Shown: positions 21,600-32,314 of the stretch, in pieces
How the letters are laid out: every line of letters starts with the position of its first letter
Numbering within the stretch: the stretch's first letter is position 1
NCBI GenBank assembly: GCA_963576565.1
Contig: OY755048.1
Location: forward strand, 7,398,136 to 7,462,135
Direction: 5' to 3'
DNA: 64,000 nucleotides
DNA from: Aspidapion aeneum
Lineage: Eukaryota; Arthropoda; Insecta; Coleoptera; Brentidae
The notes under the pieces: generated by a model
The model's input: only the letters and a program-made list of their open reading frames with translations
What the model was told of the DNA's origin: nothing
Databases searched by the model: none
Translations under genes and position numbers: made by a program

Positions 21600-22042
21600 G
21601 GCTGCAAGTAATTTTTTTTTCGAATTAAGGTTTTTGGTCTCGACGGATTTTCCATCATGTCCTATGTAATAAAATTAAAAAAAAACTTAAAAACAACCAA
21701 ATAGCAGTAACTGTAGTACTATGAACAATTAAAACTTTGGAGTCGTTTTTTTCCGAACCACACTTTTGTCACTTGCGCCCTTTTAACTACCGGGGCCAGA
21801 GCAGGTATGCTAATTTTTCATATGGTAACGACTTTTTTAATAATGAACTTGATTTTTATCTATTTTCTATATTTTCTTAGATTTTTTATGTATTTTAGCA
21901 CCAAAAATGATCTTTCGCAACTACGATATGAGATATTGGCAAGGCCGTACCGAAGGGGGAGATCAGGGAGATCAATCCCCACCAAAATAGCCAACAAAGT
22001 GTGTTAAAAGAGATTTCACAACAGCAACACAAATAAGAAAAA
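21600..22042. other. Intergenic sequence, nothing recognised
   Basis: No recognisable feature. A short G-rich GAAGGGGGAGATCAGGGAG stretch lies near 21953. Confidence 0.35.
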
Positions 22043-22598
22043 TACTCTGCCAATATATGGGCCCCTAAGCTCACACTAGGTACTATAGTTATAGTGTACG
22101 TGTGAGCTAATATAACTGAAAAATATTTTATTCAACTCCAGACTAAATTACCTTTTGTTTGATACCACACAAGCCATGTTTTGACTTAAACTCAAATTTT
22201 TTAAATTTACCCCCACCCTTAAAAAAAACAAAAAACTAAAATGTATTTTGTTAAACTCCGGACTCAATTACCTTTCGTTTGATATCACACACGCCATATT
22301 TTCACTTAAACTCTAATTTTTAAAATATACCCCCACCCTTTTTTTTAAATAAATTAAAATGTATTTTGTTTAACTGCAGACTCAATTACCTTTCGTTTGA
22401 TATCACACACGCCATATTTTCACATAAACTCTAATTTTTGAAATCTACCCCCACCCTTTTATTTGGTTTCTGTTCGGTGGATTTTGTTCATTTTTAAATG
22501 GGACCATCTCGACCCAAGACCCAGCCTAGGTACCAAATTTCATTAAAATCGGCCAAGCGGTTTTTGAGTTATGCGCGTTGGTCGTTACAGACAGACAT

Positions 22599-22629
<31 letters not shown>

Positions 22630-22794
22630 TACAGACAGACAGACAGACAGACAGACGGCGCAACAAAAAAGTTTCAAAATCATCTGAAACGCAAAGATAT
22701 ATAAAAATTTTTGAAATCGGAGCAACTTTTTTTTTCTCGAAAAAATTAGGATCACCATAGCTCACACTACAATAGTATAGTATATGTGTGAGCT
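22043..22794 (+). mobile_element. Hairpin-ended nonautonomous element, copy 3
   Basis: Full-length copy with TACTCTGCC start, AGCTCACAC...GTGTGAGCT hairpins at both ends, three tandem units, and a long CAGA microsatellite (22590-22655) with two CATA interruptions. The microsatellite produces spurious CLSVCLSV-type ORFs. Confidence 0.78.
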
Positions 22795-23377
22795 AAAATT
22801 GATGGACAATATTTTTATTACATTTTTTTAATCTCCCGATATTTTCTTCTGGATATTGGTATTGTAAAAAGATATTAATAAGTCAGTGCCATTATCATAT
22901 TTATCTCCTTGATACATTATACTTATTTTAATATAAAAGTAACTGTAACAATCAAACGAGTAACGCAGGCCTGGAGTTACTGCATACAGATTTTTTTAAT
23001 TTAAATGTTTAATGTTTTAATTAGTTCGTTTGTCATATATATACAAAAATAAATATTAATAATTTGGAATGGGTACATCGGGCCTGCGGCCCTAAACTGT
23101 ACCGCCTGTCCCATCCAACCCTGCGGTTCGGGTAGGGTTGCCAGATGCCACCAGCCCGGCAGACCGAACCGAAGCTTTTTTTTCTGTGTTACAATGGTTT
23201 TCCACTTGGAGCCACCCGCCACGCTAAAGTACCCGGCAATTTGGTTTTTAAATTTAAAGGAGATTAAGGAGAACGTAAGGATATGAGTAATTTAACCCTG
23301 TAAAGTAACTCTAAACAAAACTTTCCGAGTTTTTCACCTCCAAGTTTTAAACCGCACCATCTTTTTTATCCTTAGAG

Positions 23378-24447
23378 CAGTGGCGGCTGCTACAGGGAGG
23401 GCAACGGGGCAGTGCCCTCCCAAAACTAGACAACAACCAGTATTTTTAATTGATTTATTTAAAAAAATTAAATATTTCCTTACGACATGTCTAGTATGTT
23501 TTTTTAAATCTGTGGTTAACTGGGTAAACTTTTTTTAGCGTAAATAATTACAAGCCGGCAGGACCGCGCGGGACAAGATTTCAATTTCAGCCGTTTTTCA
23601 GCGGTTAATGGGTATAGCTGACGTCGGCCATATTCATCGTGCCAAACCGTTCGTTGCCCTTCCTACGTGTTTCATGTTCTATCCTTAGTGAAGACGTATG
23701 AGTTTGTTTTGATTTGGGGTACGTCAAGGTCATTAGTTAAAAGCCTTGCCGGTCCATTGTTTGTTTTTGTTTGTTTTCAAAACGGAAATTAATACCGTCG
23801 ATTATATACATATGTAGTTAACCGTGCAAATTTAAATACGTTGACATATGAACTTCGATTACAAATAAAATCTTTAGGGCTACATAGACCGAACCAAAAA
23901 ATCAACAAACAATTAACCAAAATTTTAGTGCAAGTAATAAAACATTATACGATGCGGAAAACTGGTTGTGCGGTTGTGAAAAACGAAATGCTTTTTTTTA
24001 GCTTTATTTGTCTTATTATGGACAATCCACGAAGTGATCCTGCGTGGGTGGCAAAAGGAATGTGTGATATCAAGCACTTTAGTGAAAAATTAAAGACACA
24101 AAGTAAGTGCTACTTATTTAAATAACCACATAGAATTTTCTGATGCCAATTGAATAGTGGCTATAGGCAAAACATTACCGAACATAATGAAAATGTGGCA
24201 AAAAATAGACATATACTTAGTAGGTTAATTGACTGTTTAAAATTCTGTGGGATTTTTGAGGTTGCTCTACAGGGCCATGATTAGTCTGAAACTGGTGCTA
24301 ATTCGAGCACTTTGCGCATGTAAACACCAAGTAGCTGCTTGTTTGTAAAATGCTAAAATAAAATTGTTCAGGTAAGTTTTTTTATCGCCTTTTTCATGCA
24401 ATATAAATTTCTGCCCCCCCAATTTATGACGTCACCAGCCGCCACTG
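23378..24447 (+). mobile_element. hAT element remnant, copy 1
   Basis: Ends CAGTGGCGGCTG and (reverse complement) CAGTGGCGGCTGGTGACG. Near-perfect 8-bp duplication CCTTAGAG / CCTTGGAG (23370-23377, 24448-24455). It shares most of its sequence with the larger copy 55234-57731, of which it is a shorter relative, and contains a decayed transposase N-terminal fragment (23841-24300). Confidence 0.85.
23841..24300 (+). pseudogene. Decayed hAT transposase N-terminal (TTF/ZMYM1-like) fragment
   Basis: The open part reads through [33 protein letters not shown] and SEKLKTQ. These resemble the TTF-type zinc-finger region of hAT transposases of the ZMYM1-like type (a W..KG..D.KH..EK pattern). Downstream, in other frames, traces of a [19 protein letters not shown] segment follow. 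Frameshifts and the absence of a catalytic domain make it nonfunctional. The match is from family knowledge and was not searched. Confidence 0.55.
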
Positions 24448-24699
24448 CCTTGGAGCCTTGTTCTAGTAAGAGGCAACTGCTTTTTGCAAATAGCAGTTAA
24501 AGCAGTCGGTACCTTTGCCAAATAGAAGCTTTTTAATAGCTGTTTTTAATAACAGTTTTTGCAACTGGAGTTTTGGAAATTTGATGACCAAAAAAAGGCA
24601 CAACTGATTTTTTTTATAACGTTTTAAAATAACTAAGGGTGAAGGCAAGATACTCACCCGCACCCCTAAATAATTTCCCAAAGACACTTCAAAGCCTTA

Positions 24700-25560
24700 A
24701 TTTTTAATTAGTTTTCAATATATAATCATTCTTTTCTGAAAACAAATTTTTAAATTAGCTCCCCGACATTAGCCTTAATCTGACAACTCTAAGTTGGGCG
24801 AAGTACGTTTTTTGAAACTCGTAGACAATGATTGAGTAGAAAAAACTAAAAACTTTTTTATTGTGACGTTTCGGTTTGTAAGTATCTCTAACCGTTTTTA
24901 AGTGTAAACTAAACAATCCAGTCTACAGGCTACTTAATGACTTGGTGTGACGGTCCGCCCTCTTTTTAATCCTAAGATGCTTGTTCTCCCAGTCCATATG
25001 TTAGGTATGTCCATGCGTGGTTGACTAAAAACTTTTTTATTCTACATTATAAACGCAGCTTCAATAAACTTTCGTTTTCGCCAATGCGACTCCTTGTGCA
25101 AAACTTTAGCTTCTGACCCTTAGAGTAATAATAATATAAAGAGAAGAAGTCAACCGCGGCCCCGTGTAAATTTTCCCTATTCGTGGCGGTCATTCCTGAA
25201 AACTTAGAATTTGCAGAATCCCCGGCGATGGCAACATAGCTGCGTCACTGAATCATCTCGAAAAAACCACACTGGGCTGAATTTTCACAGTATTTTCAGA
25301 AACATAGCACTTTTTGTTTATTTTTACGTCCAACTAAGTTCTTTTTTACAAAAATAAAACTCAGCACACAGAAAAAAACACCAAAAATTCAATATACCGA
25401 GTCCGACGGCCAAGACAACACTGCATTTAATACAAACACATGTTACTGTCAGTGTCGACCTTAGAGCTTAGGAATATCTGGGCTAACCGTTCACGACTTG
25501 AGGACCCACTAATTAAACTTGTTGCCATTATATAAGTGAAAAAATAATCTTTTGTTTGAA
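24700..25560. other. Intergenic sequence, no gene recognised
   Basis: Contains the phrase TGAAACTCGTAGACAATGATTGAGTA at about 24814-24839 and again at about 25557-25582, a direct duplication of unknown origin. Nothing else recognised. Confidence 0.35.
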
Positions 25561-25584
25561 ACTCGTAGACAATGATTGAGTATA

Positions 25585-26680
25585 AATAAAACTTTGGACT
25601 TCCATTGTCTTTTTCTGAGGGCACGGCAGTGCCTCGCCAAGTTCGCGCTGCCGTACCATCTTTTCTTGAAACATTTCTGCCCATATTTGACCTATCTAAA
25701 ACTCTACTTCGGAAAGAGCTACGAATCTCATACTTTGCTAGAGTTAACAACCCCTCCAAGTTTCATGGACTTCTATAAAGTAGTAAAGTAGTTACGAAAT
25801 TTCAAAAAACCTCGAAATTGCCACTCACTCACTGACTCACTCACTCATGTATAGATCATCAAAATTCTACTGTACTTCCAGACCTGCTATAAAGCTGAAA
25901 TTTGGCGGACTGATAGAAATTATGACCAAACCCCTGGAAAAAATCAAAAAGCCCCAAAATTCTAATTTACTCCCCTCCCTTATACATTTAAAATTATTTA
26001 AAAGTAACATTACCCACTTCTAGAAATGCTAGAGAGCTGAGCTTTGGCAGCCTGATAGGAACTATGATCAAACTATACGAAAAAACACCCCAAAATTCTA
26101 ATTTACTTCCCTCCCATATAAATGTAAAGTTATGTAAAAGTAACATTGCCCACTTCCAGAAACGCTAGAGAGCTGAGCTTTTTAAGACTGAAAGACACTA
26201 TGATAAAACTATAGGAAAAAATTTTAAAACACCAATATTTTAATTTACTTCCCTCTCCTATAAATGTAAATTTATATAAAAGTAACATTGCCCACTTCCA
26301 GAAACGCTAGAGAGCTGAGATTTGGAAAGCTGATAGAAACTATGATAAAACCATGGGAAAAATTTTAAAACCCCAAAATGTCAAGTTATGTAAAAGTAAC
26401 ATTACCCACTTCCAAAAACGCTAGAGAGCTGAGCATTGGAAGACTGATAGGAACTATAATAAAACTATAGGAAAAAATTTGAAAACACGAAAATTTTAAT
26501 TTACTTCCCTCCCCTATACATGTAAAGATATGCAAAATTAATATTGTCCACTTTCAGAAACGCTAGAGAGCTGAGCTTTGGAAGGCTGATAGCAGCTATG
26601 ATAAAACCATGGGAAAAAATTAAAAGACCTCAAAATTTTAAGTAAGGCATTGCCAAAGTTTTGAACAAAAAATCCTATGA
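25585..26680 (-). repeat. 130-bp tandem array with flank, inverted relative of 18480-19490
   Basis: On the minus strand this repeats the 18540-19490 segment, including the GAGT microsatellite (25825-25850), the flank with AACTCTACTTCGGAAAGAGC, and GAGGGCACGGCAGTGCCTCG. Five or more units are marked by AAACGCTAGAGAGCTGAG. Confidence 0.78.
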
Positions 26681-27480
26681 AAATTCGTTTGAATGGTTAA
26701 TAGTGCTTCAACTCTCCAAACAGAAAAGCCGCATTTTAAAATATTAAAATAGAATATCCTTAATACCGGTTAAAACTGTTGGAACAATGACTAATAGTTA
26801 ATCGTCCTCGACTATAGGAAAAAGGATTCCCTTTTTACCTGGGGATATAGTCCAAGTAGCTCAAAACGAAACCCGGCCCTGCTAACACGAAATCCGTAAT
26901 ATGATGTCATACACCTATTGCCACGTCCTGAAAAAATTGTGGGAAAAGGGGCCGTTCATAAATTATGTTGTCTAAATGAGTTTTTATCGCAGATTGTAAT
27001 AAGAAATACACAGCATAAAACGACGCGACGCGGGCTAATAAGCGCATGACAAATTATCGCACGGTTTGAATAGCCTAACCAACTCAAAGCATTATATATT
27101 TTGGTAAGGTAAGAAGTTGAACCTTACTTATTATTTATAAAATTTTACAGAGGCAGAGGAGGCGGCAACAGCGGAAAACTACATTGTTTACCAACAAATG
27201 AATGAATGACCGCCGAAACCGGGGCTACTACTTCTCTTTATATGTTATTACTCTGAGTTCTGACCATTGAATCCTGTCATCATTTGACCATGCATGATCC
27301 GCTAAACCGGATTTTTCCATATCTCTTCATTGGGTACTTTTTAGATGTTGAATTACTCTAACCTGACACTGATTTTATTGATTTGTTTTGGTTACAAACA
27401 TGCTTATCGTATTTCCCGATAAAAATACTGTTTTTATATTGTATTGTTTGCCTATTCATCTTTGTTTTCTCAAATCTCTT
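26680..27480. other. Intergenic sequence, nothing recognised
   Basis: No coding or repeat signature identified. Confidence 0.3.
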
Positions 27481-27485
27481 GAACA

Positions 27486-27755
27486 TATCGTCGGCGAAAC
27501 CGCAAACCCAAGTAACTGCAAAAATCAAAATTTTTGGGAGGCACTAAAAGCCTCACAATTTTGAGTTATTGAAATGGATTTAAAACAGATGAGTGGTTTT
27601 GAATGTTTCGATTTTAAAATATTTAGAATTTTTTGTCAGTTAAGAGATTTTGCACCATGCTAATACTAATACAATAAACCGATTGCCGCCAAAATGTAAT
27701 TTTTGAATTTTTGTCAGTTAGGTACTTGGTTTTGCGGTGTCGCCGACGATATGGA
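27486..27755. repeat. Inverted repeat at the edge of the Penelope-like element
   Basis: ATATCGTCGGCGAAACCGC at 27487 is mirrored by GCGGTGTCGCCGACGATAT ending near 27753, with similarity extending about 50 bp inward. Penelope-like elements often carry inverted or tandem partial copies at their edges; this could be one. Confidence 0.55.
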
Positions 27756-28120
27756 ATGTTAATAACACCTTATTTTGAGAATTTGCTACATTTGGTTTGT
27801 TTTTAATTTTAGAGTTCGTTGAACTTATTAATTTTTCGGAATAACCATTCTGGTGTAAGTCCTTTTTATTGTTAATTTCTATGGTTAATTCTTCATTATT
27901 ACTACAAATATTTACGGCTCTTAAATACAAACTATTATTATAACTCCTTGTATTGTAGCAACAGAATGATTAGAATAAAATTTAGATACCGCCCGAATGT
28001 GTAGGTTTCCTAGATACAGGGGTTTAAATGTTCCTGTCTATTCGTTTGACAAGAACATCCAAAAATGTAAGGCTGAATCTTTTTCAATTTGCATTGTGCA
28101 TTTGATTGTTGATCGAATAC

Positions 28121-29066
28121 CGAGGGGTCATCGGCACCCTAAAATTTTGTACAGCGTCCAACAGGACTTGGGTCCTGACGTGTACTGTTGGGTCCTGTTG
28201 AGTACTGTTGGGTACTGTCGTGTACTGTCGAGTACTGTTGGGTACTGTCGTGTATTGTCGAGTACTGTTGGGTCCTGTCGGTGTACTGTTGAGTACTGTC
28301 GTGTACTGTCGAGTACTGTTGGGTCCTGGCGGTGTACTGTTGGGTCCTGTTGAGTACTGTCGTCGTGCCTCGCCCTCAAAAAACATGCGAGCAAAAAAAA
28401 AAAAAGGTCATCATCTTTGGGGAACCGCGCCGCGCTCACAAATCTTGCGACCAAAAAAAAAGGTCATCCTGGGGAAGGCCGATAGGCCCTGCGCGCGTTT
28501 CATATATGAATGAATTAACCGAACCGCGCCGTAGAAATTTGAACCGCGCCGTCTCCAAAAAAAAAAAAAAAGGTCATCCTGTCGTTTTCCATCTACACCA
28601 CTGTTTCGGGTAAGAGAGTTGTGTCGAGTACTGTTGGATTCTATCGTGTCCTGTTAACTCCTGTTACGTACTGTCGTGTACTGTTGGGTACTGTCGTATA
28701 CTGTTGGGTCCTATCGTGGTCGTGTACTGTCGAGTACTGTTGGGTCCTGTCGTGGTACTGTCGAGTACTGTTGAGTACTGTCGTGTACTGTCGAGTACTG
28801 TTGGATCCTGTCGTAGTACTGTCGGGTACTGTTGGGTCCTGTCGTGTACTGTCGAGTACTGTTGGGTCCTGTCGTGTACTGTCGTGTACTGTCGAGTACT
28901 GTTGGGTACTGTCGTGTACTGTCGAGTACTGTTGGGTCCTGTCGTGGTACTGTCGAGTACTGTTGAGTACTGTCGTGTACTGTCGAGTACTGTTGGATCC
29001 TGTCGTGGTACTGTCGGGTACTGTTGTGAAATTTGTACAGTACTGTTGAAAGCTGATGACCCCTCG
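28121..29066 (-). mobile_element. TIR element with 10-bp-unit minisatellite (8-bp TSD), copy 2
   Basis: Same element as 20771-21592 in opposite orientation: ends CGAGGGGTCATCGGC (left) and CGAGGGGTCATCAGC (right, reverse complement). Perfect 8-bp duplication TCGAATAC (28113-28120, 29067-29074). It inserted into the Penelope-like reverse transcriptase just after motif C. The two arrays (28190-28370 and 28625-29030) flank a core with poly-A runs and AACCGCGCCG repeats. The right array shows a 30-bp higher-order order of 10-bp units (GTG-, GAG-, GGG-ending). Confidence 0.92.
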
Positions 29067-29209
29067 TCGAATACCGTTCAGATCGTTCAGATGGTGTAGA
29101 AAATTCTGCAGTTCGTCATTATTTTCCGGCCATATAATAAATGTGTCATCCATGTATCGAAGTTTTGTGTTGATTGCATGGTCCTCAAACTCCATGTAGA
29201 TGTGTGGTA

Positions 29210-29418
29210 CAGTCGGAGACTTTTTAAATTGCCGCCCTCGCAAATAAAAAATATTCCTATTTAAAATTCGGAAAAGTAGTTCAAATCAAAACAAAAAAAT
29301 TATGAATTCTACCACTGTCTGTATACATACAAATTTAATTTTTTTTATTTGTTATTCCTTTAAATACTTAATTTTGACAGAAAGAAAATACAACGGCAAT
29401 TTAAAAAGTCCCTGACTG
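29210..29418. mobile_element. Tc1/mariner-type MITE inside the Penelope-like element
   Basis: The ends CAGTCGGAGACTTTTTAAA and (reverse complement) CAGTCAGGGACTTTTTAAA continue into ATTGCCG on both sides. They are flanked by TA (29208-29209, 29419-29420). Removing it would rejoin the SPVV and PHIYMEF blocks of the host RT, which supports the boundaries. Confidence 0.88.
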
Positions 29419-30219
29419 TACCACTGGCGAAAGAGACGAACCCATTGGAAATCCATCATTTTGCGCGTAAAGCCCATCTTTTACTTGAAAGTAAGAGTTA
29501 CGGAGACAGAGCTCCAACAGATCCATCACCGCCTTTACCTTTAGCGTTGTTCTCTCGTAAAGTGTATCATTAGTTTGTAATTTATTATTGAGAATGAGTG
29601 ACTCATTTATTGGCACATTGATGTAAAGTCTTTCTGGATCAAAACTTGCAAATATATCGTCGGGATCTAATTCGATCCCTTTTAAAACCTCGACAAAATT
29701 TTCCGAGTTTTTGACAAAAGATTCGAACATACCCTGTAATGGTTGAACTATATCCAACAAAAACCTCGACATAGTGCTGGTCGGTGAGTCCCTGGAGCTG
29801 GTAATTGGTTGCCGTAGTATATGGATCTTTGGTAGTCCATAGAATAATGTTTAAAATAAATAAAAACAATGAAAGTTTGAAATTTTGTTTCTACTTTTAA
29901 CTGTGGTTTTAATAAAAAGACATGTAACTAGGTACTTAATATTCCATAATATATTGCACATATGGTCTAACAATAGAAAAGCCACAAAACAATTATTTTT
30001 TAAACGTATTTGTGACGTCCTGACAAACAAATTTCTCAACATAAAAAATTACTTAATAACCTATGTACAAAAAGTAGGGACTGCAGTAAGTTTATCATTA
30101 AAAAAAAACTGTCATTAAAAGTTTAAAAATAAAAAAAATTATTTGTTGAATTAAACTTATAAGTAGGAGCTGGTCTTGATTATAATCTGTTAAAAGTTAA
30201 TTTAATTAATCGTCTTAGA

Positions 30220-30780
30220 CAGTGGCAAATCTAGGACAGTAGCGTGTCGTGGATAAAAGGGCGGGGGGGGGGAGACCTTAAGGGGCTCAAATATAGGTAT
30301 GGGAGTAAAATAAATTACAAACCTTTTTTTAAAATAATAGCAGACGCACCATTTGTTTTTCCGTTAAATTTAGTTTTTCTATTTTTTTCTCAAAGGACGC
30401 CAGGGGCGCCAAGCTCAGAGGAGCGGGGGGGGGGCGTTCGCCCCCCCTGCCCCCCTATTCGACACGCCACTGATCTAGGATGATTTCCGGTGATGAGGGG
30501 CCAAAGGAGGCAGCAAGAAGGAGAAATAATTTTTTTCTTGGTATTTTGAATACATATGATCTCCGAAGCTTAGCACCAAAGGCCAATAAAATGTGACGCA
30601 GGCGAAAACATTTTAAAAATTTAGTTATTTTGTGAAAAAATTCAAAAAGTGATGCTGCTCAAATAAATTTTAAATTAGGAGTAAAATCTGATATTTTTTC
30701 ACTGGAGCTAAAAAATAAGTTTTATACCTCGTTTTATATTACTGGGGGGGTTTCCCATGGCCCCCTTGAATCCGCCAGTG
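30220..30780. mobile_element. hAT-like element (outer), 8-bp TSD
   Basis: Begins CAGTGGCAAATC and ends (reverse complement) CACTGGCGGATTC. Perfect 8-bp duplication GTCTTAGA at 30212-30219 and 30781-30788. Contains the nested MITE 30237-30472. No coding capacity. Confidence 0.85.
30237..30472. mobile_element. hAT-like MITE nested in 30220-30780, 8-bp TSD
   Basis: Ends CAGTAGCGTGTCG and (reverse complement) CAGTGGCGTGTCG, followed by G-runs. Perfect 8-bp duplication ATCTAGGA (30229-30236, 30473-30480). Confidence 0.9.
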
Positions 30781-30789
30781 GTCTTAGAT

Positions 30790-31540
30790 TAATGAAGTTA
30801 TAGTGAAAGCCTTTATGTATCAAAACTTTCTGTGATGTCAAGATGACAGTTTTTTTTTATATTAAAATGTTTCTGTATAATAATATATAATAATTGATAA
30901 TAAAAAATAAAAAATTATATCACATTTTCTTATTTTTGTCAGCACCTTGATCGTGATATAGGAGTGGATTGTACTATTCCTAATAAGTAAGTTTTTGGTT
31001 TTACAAAATAAGTCTTTAGAGGGAATGTTAAAATTTGACACTGGAATGGCAACGTAAGTTCTTTTTGATAGTATTATTGGCAAAATTGTTAACAATTAAA
31101 ACAAAATTAAAAATACAACTGGAAAATAGTTTCGATACCCAGGTAAGGTGCACTGACTACAATTTTTAGCAAAATACCACTAGAGCTTTTTTATTTGCCT
31201 GGATAACACAAGAACACAAGTATAAATACAAATTGTTCTAGTTACAAACGAACTTTTTCCGAATCTGTGGTTCTAGTATAATATAGGAAATACAGAAGAA
31301 TTTTGCCAAATATCTGTGTCTGTGTCCTTAAAAAATAGTTTATAAAATCATCCCTCTTTATAAAATGCCCAGAGCAATATCATATTTGGCAACCTTATAA
31401 TATCTACAAACTAAATTTTATTTACATAGTACGTTTATAGTCAGTTCTGAAATAATTTTTTGCTTGTCTATTTGTGATACAATAACTCTGCAATTCCTTT
31501 ATTTTCCAGCCCTATCTTACATAATTTAACTATATTTTTT
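30790..31540. other. Intergenic sequence, nothing recognised
   Basis: AT-rich; no ends or coding blocks recognised. Confidence 0.35.
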
Positions 31541-31709
31541 AGCTCACACATATACTATACTATAGTAGTGTGAGCTATGGTGATCCTAATTTTTTCGAGA
31601 AAAAAAAAGTTGCTCCGATTTCAAAAATTTTTATATATCTTTGCGTTTCAGATGATTTTGAAACTTTTTTGTTGCGCCGTCTGTCTGTCTGTCTGTCTGT
31701 CTGTCTGTA

Positions 31710-31756
<47 letters not shown>

Positions 31757-32314
31757 ATGTCTGTAACGACCAACGCGCATAACTCAAAAACCGCTTGGCC
31801 GATTTTAATGAAATTTGGTACCTAGGCTGGGTTTTGGGCCGAGATGGTCCCATTTAAAAATGAACGAAATCCACCGAGCACAAACCAAATAAAAGGGTGG
31901 GGGTTGATTTCAAAAATTAGAGTTTATGGAAAAATATGGCGTGTGTGACATCAAACGAAAGGTAATTGAGTCTGGAGTTCAACAAAATACATTTTAATTT
32001 ATTTAAAAAAAAAGGGTGGGGGTATATTTCAAAAATTAGAGTTTAAGTGAAAAAATGGCGTGTGTGATATCAAACGAAAGGTAATTGAGTCCGGAGTTTA
32101 ACAAAATACATTTTAGTTTTTGTTTTTTTAAGGGTGGGGGTAAATTTCAAAAATTTGAGTTTAAGTCAAAACATGGCTTGTGTGGTATCAAACAAAAGGT
32201 AATTTAGTCCGGAGTTGAATAAAATATATTTTTGTTTTTATTTATATTAGCTCACACGTACACTATAACTATAGTACCTAGTGTGAGCTTAGGGGCCCAT
32301 ATATTGGCAGAGTA
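31541..32314 (-). mobile_element. Hairpin-ended nonautonomous element, copy 4 (reverse orientation)
   Basis: Inverse of the copies at 2843, 9778 and 22043: begins AGCTCACACATATAC, then CTGT microsatellite 31678-31762, three tandem units, the second hairpin, and ends CCATATATTGGCAGAGTA. Confidence 0.78.

Larger units (their letters stand above)
27720..29860 (-). pseudogene. Penelope-like element reverse transcriptase, broken by two insertions
   Basis: Reading leftward on the minus strand: FYGLPKIH (about 29845), FLLDIVQPLQG, KNSENFVEVL, ASFDPERLYINVPI (motif A region), GFPMGSSLSPVV (motif B, about 29430), then a 209-bp MITE (29210-29418). Next come PHIYMEFEDHAINT, the catalytic RYMDDTFIIWPENN (motif C), HHLNDLNGIR, then the 946-bp element 28121-29066. 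After that come IEKDSAL, DVLVKR and SRKPTH (28000-28075), with a frameshift and stops, and a C-terminal stretch with NGYSEKLI (27850). These are the diagnostic Penelope blocks. No GIY-YIG motif was recognised. It is nonfunctional. Confidence 0.85.

Noticed and set aside
28128..29243. ORFs of about 100-200 aa across the second minisatellite element
   Set aside because: Same artefact. One of them also fuses array translation to the Penelope RT fragment across an insertion boundary.
31570..31853. Cysteine-rich CLSVCLSV ORFs (also at 3292-3528 and 22526-22765)
   Set aside because: Translation of the CAGA/CTGT microsatellite in the hairpin-ended elements; not a Cys-rich secreted peptide.
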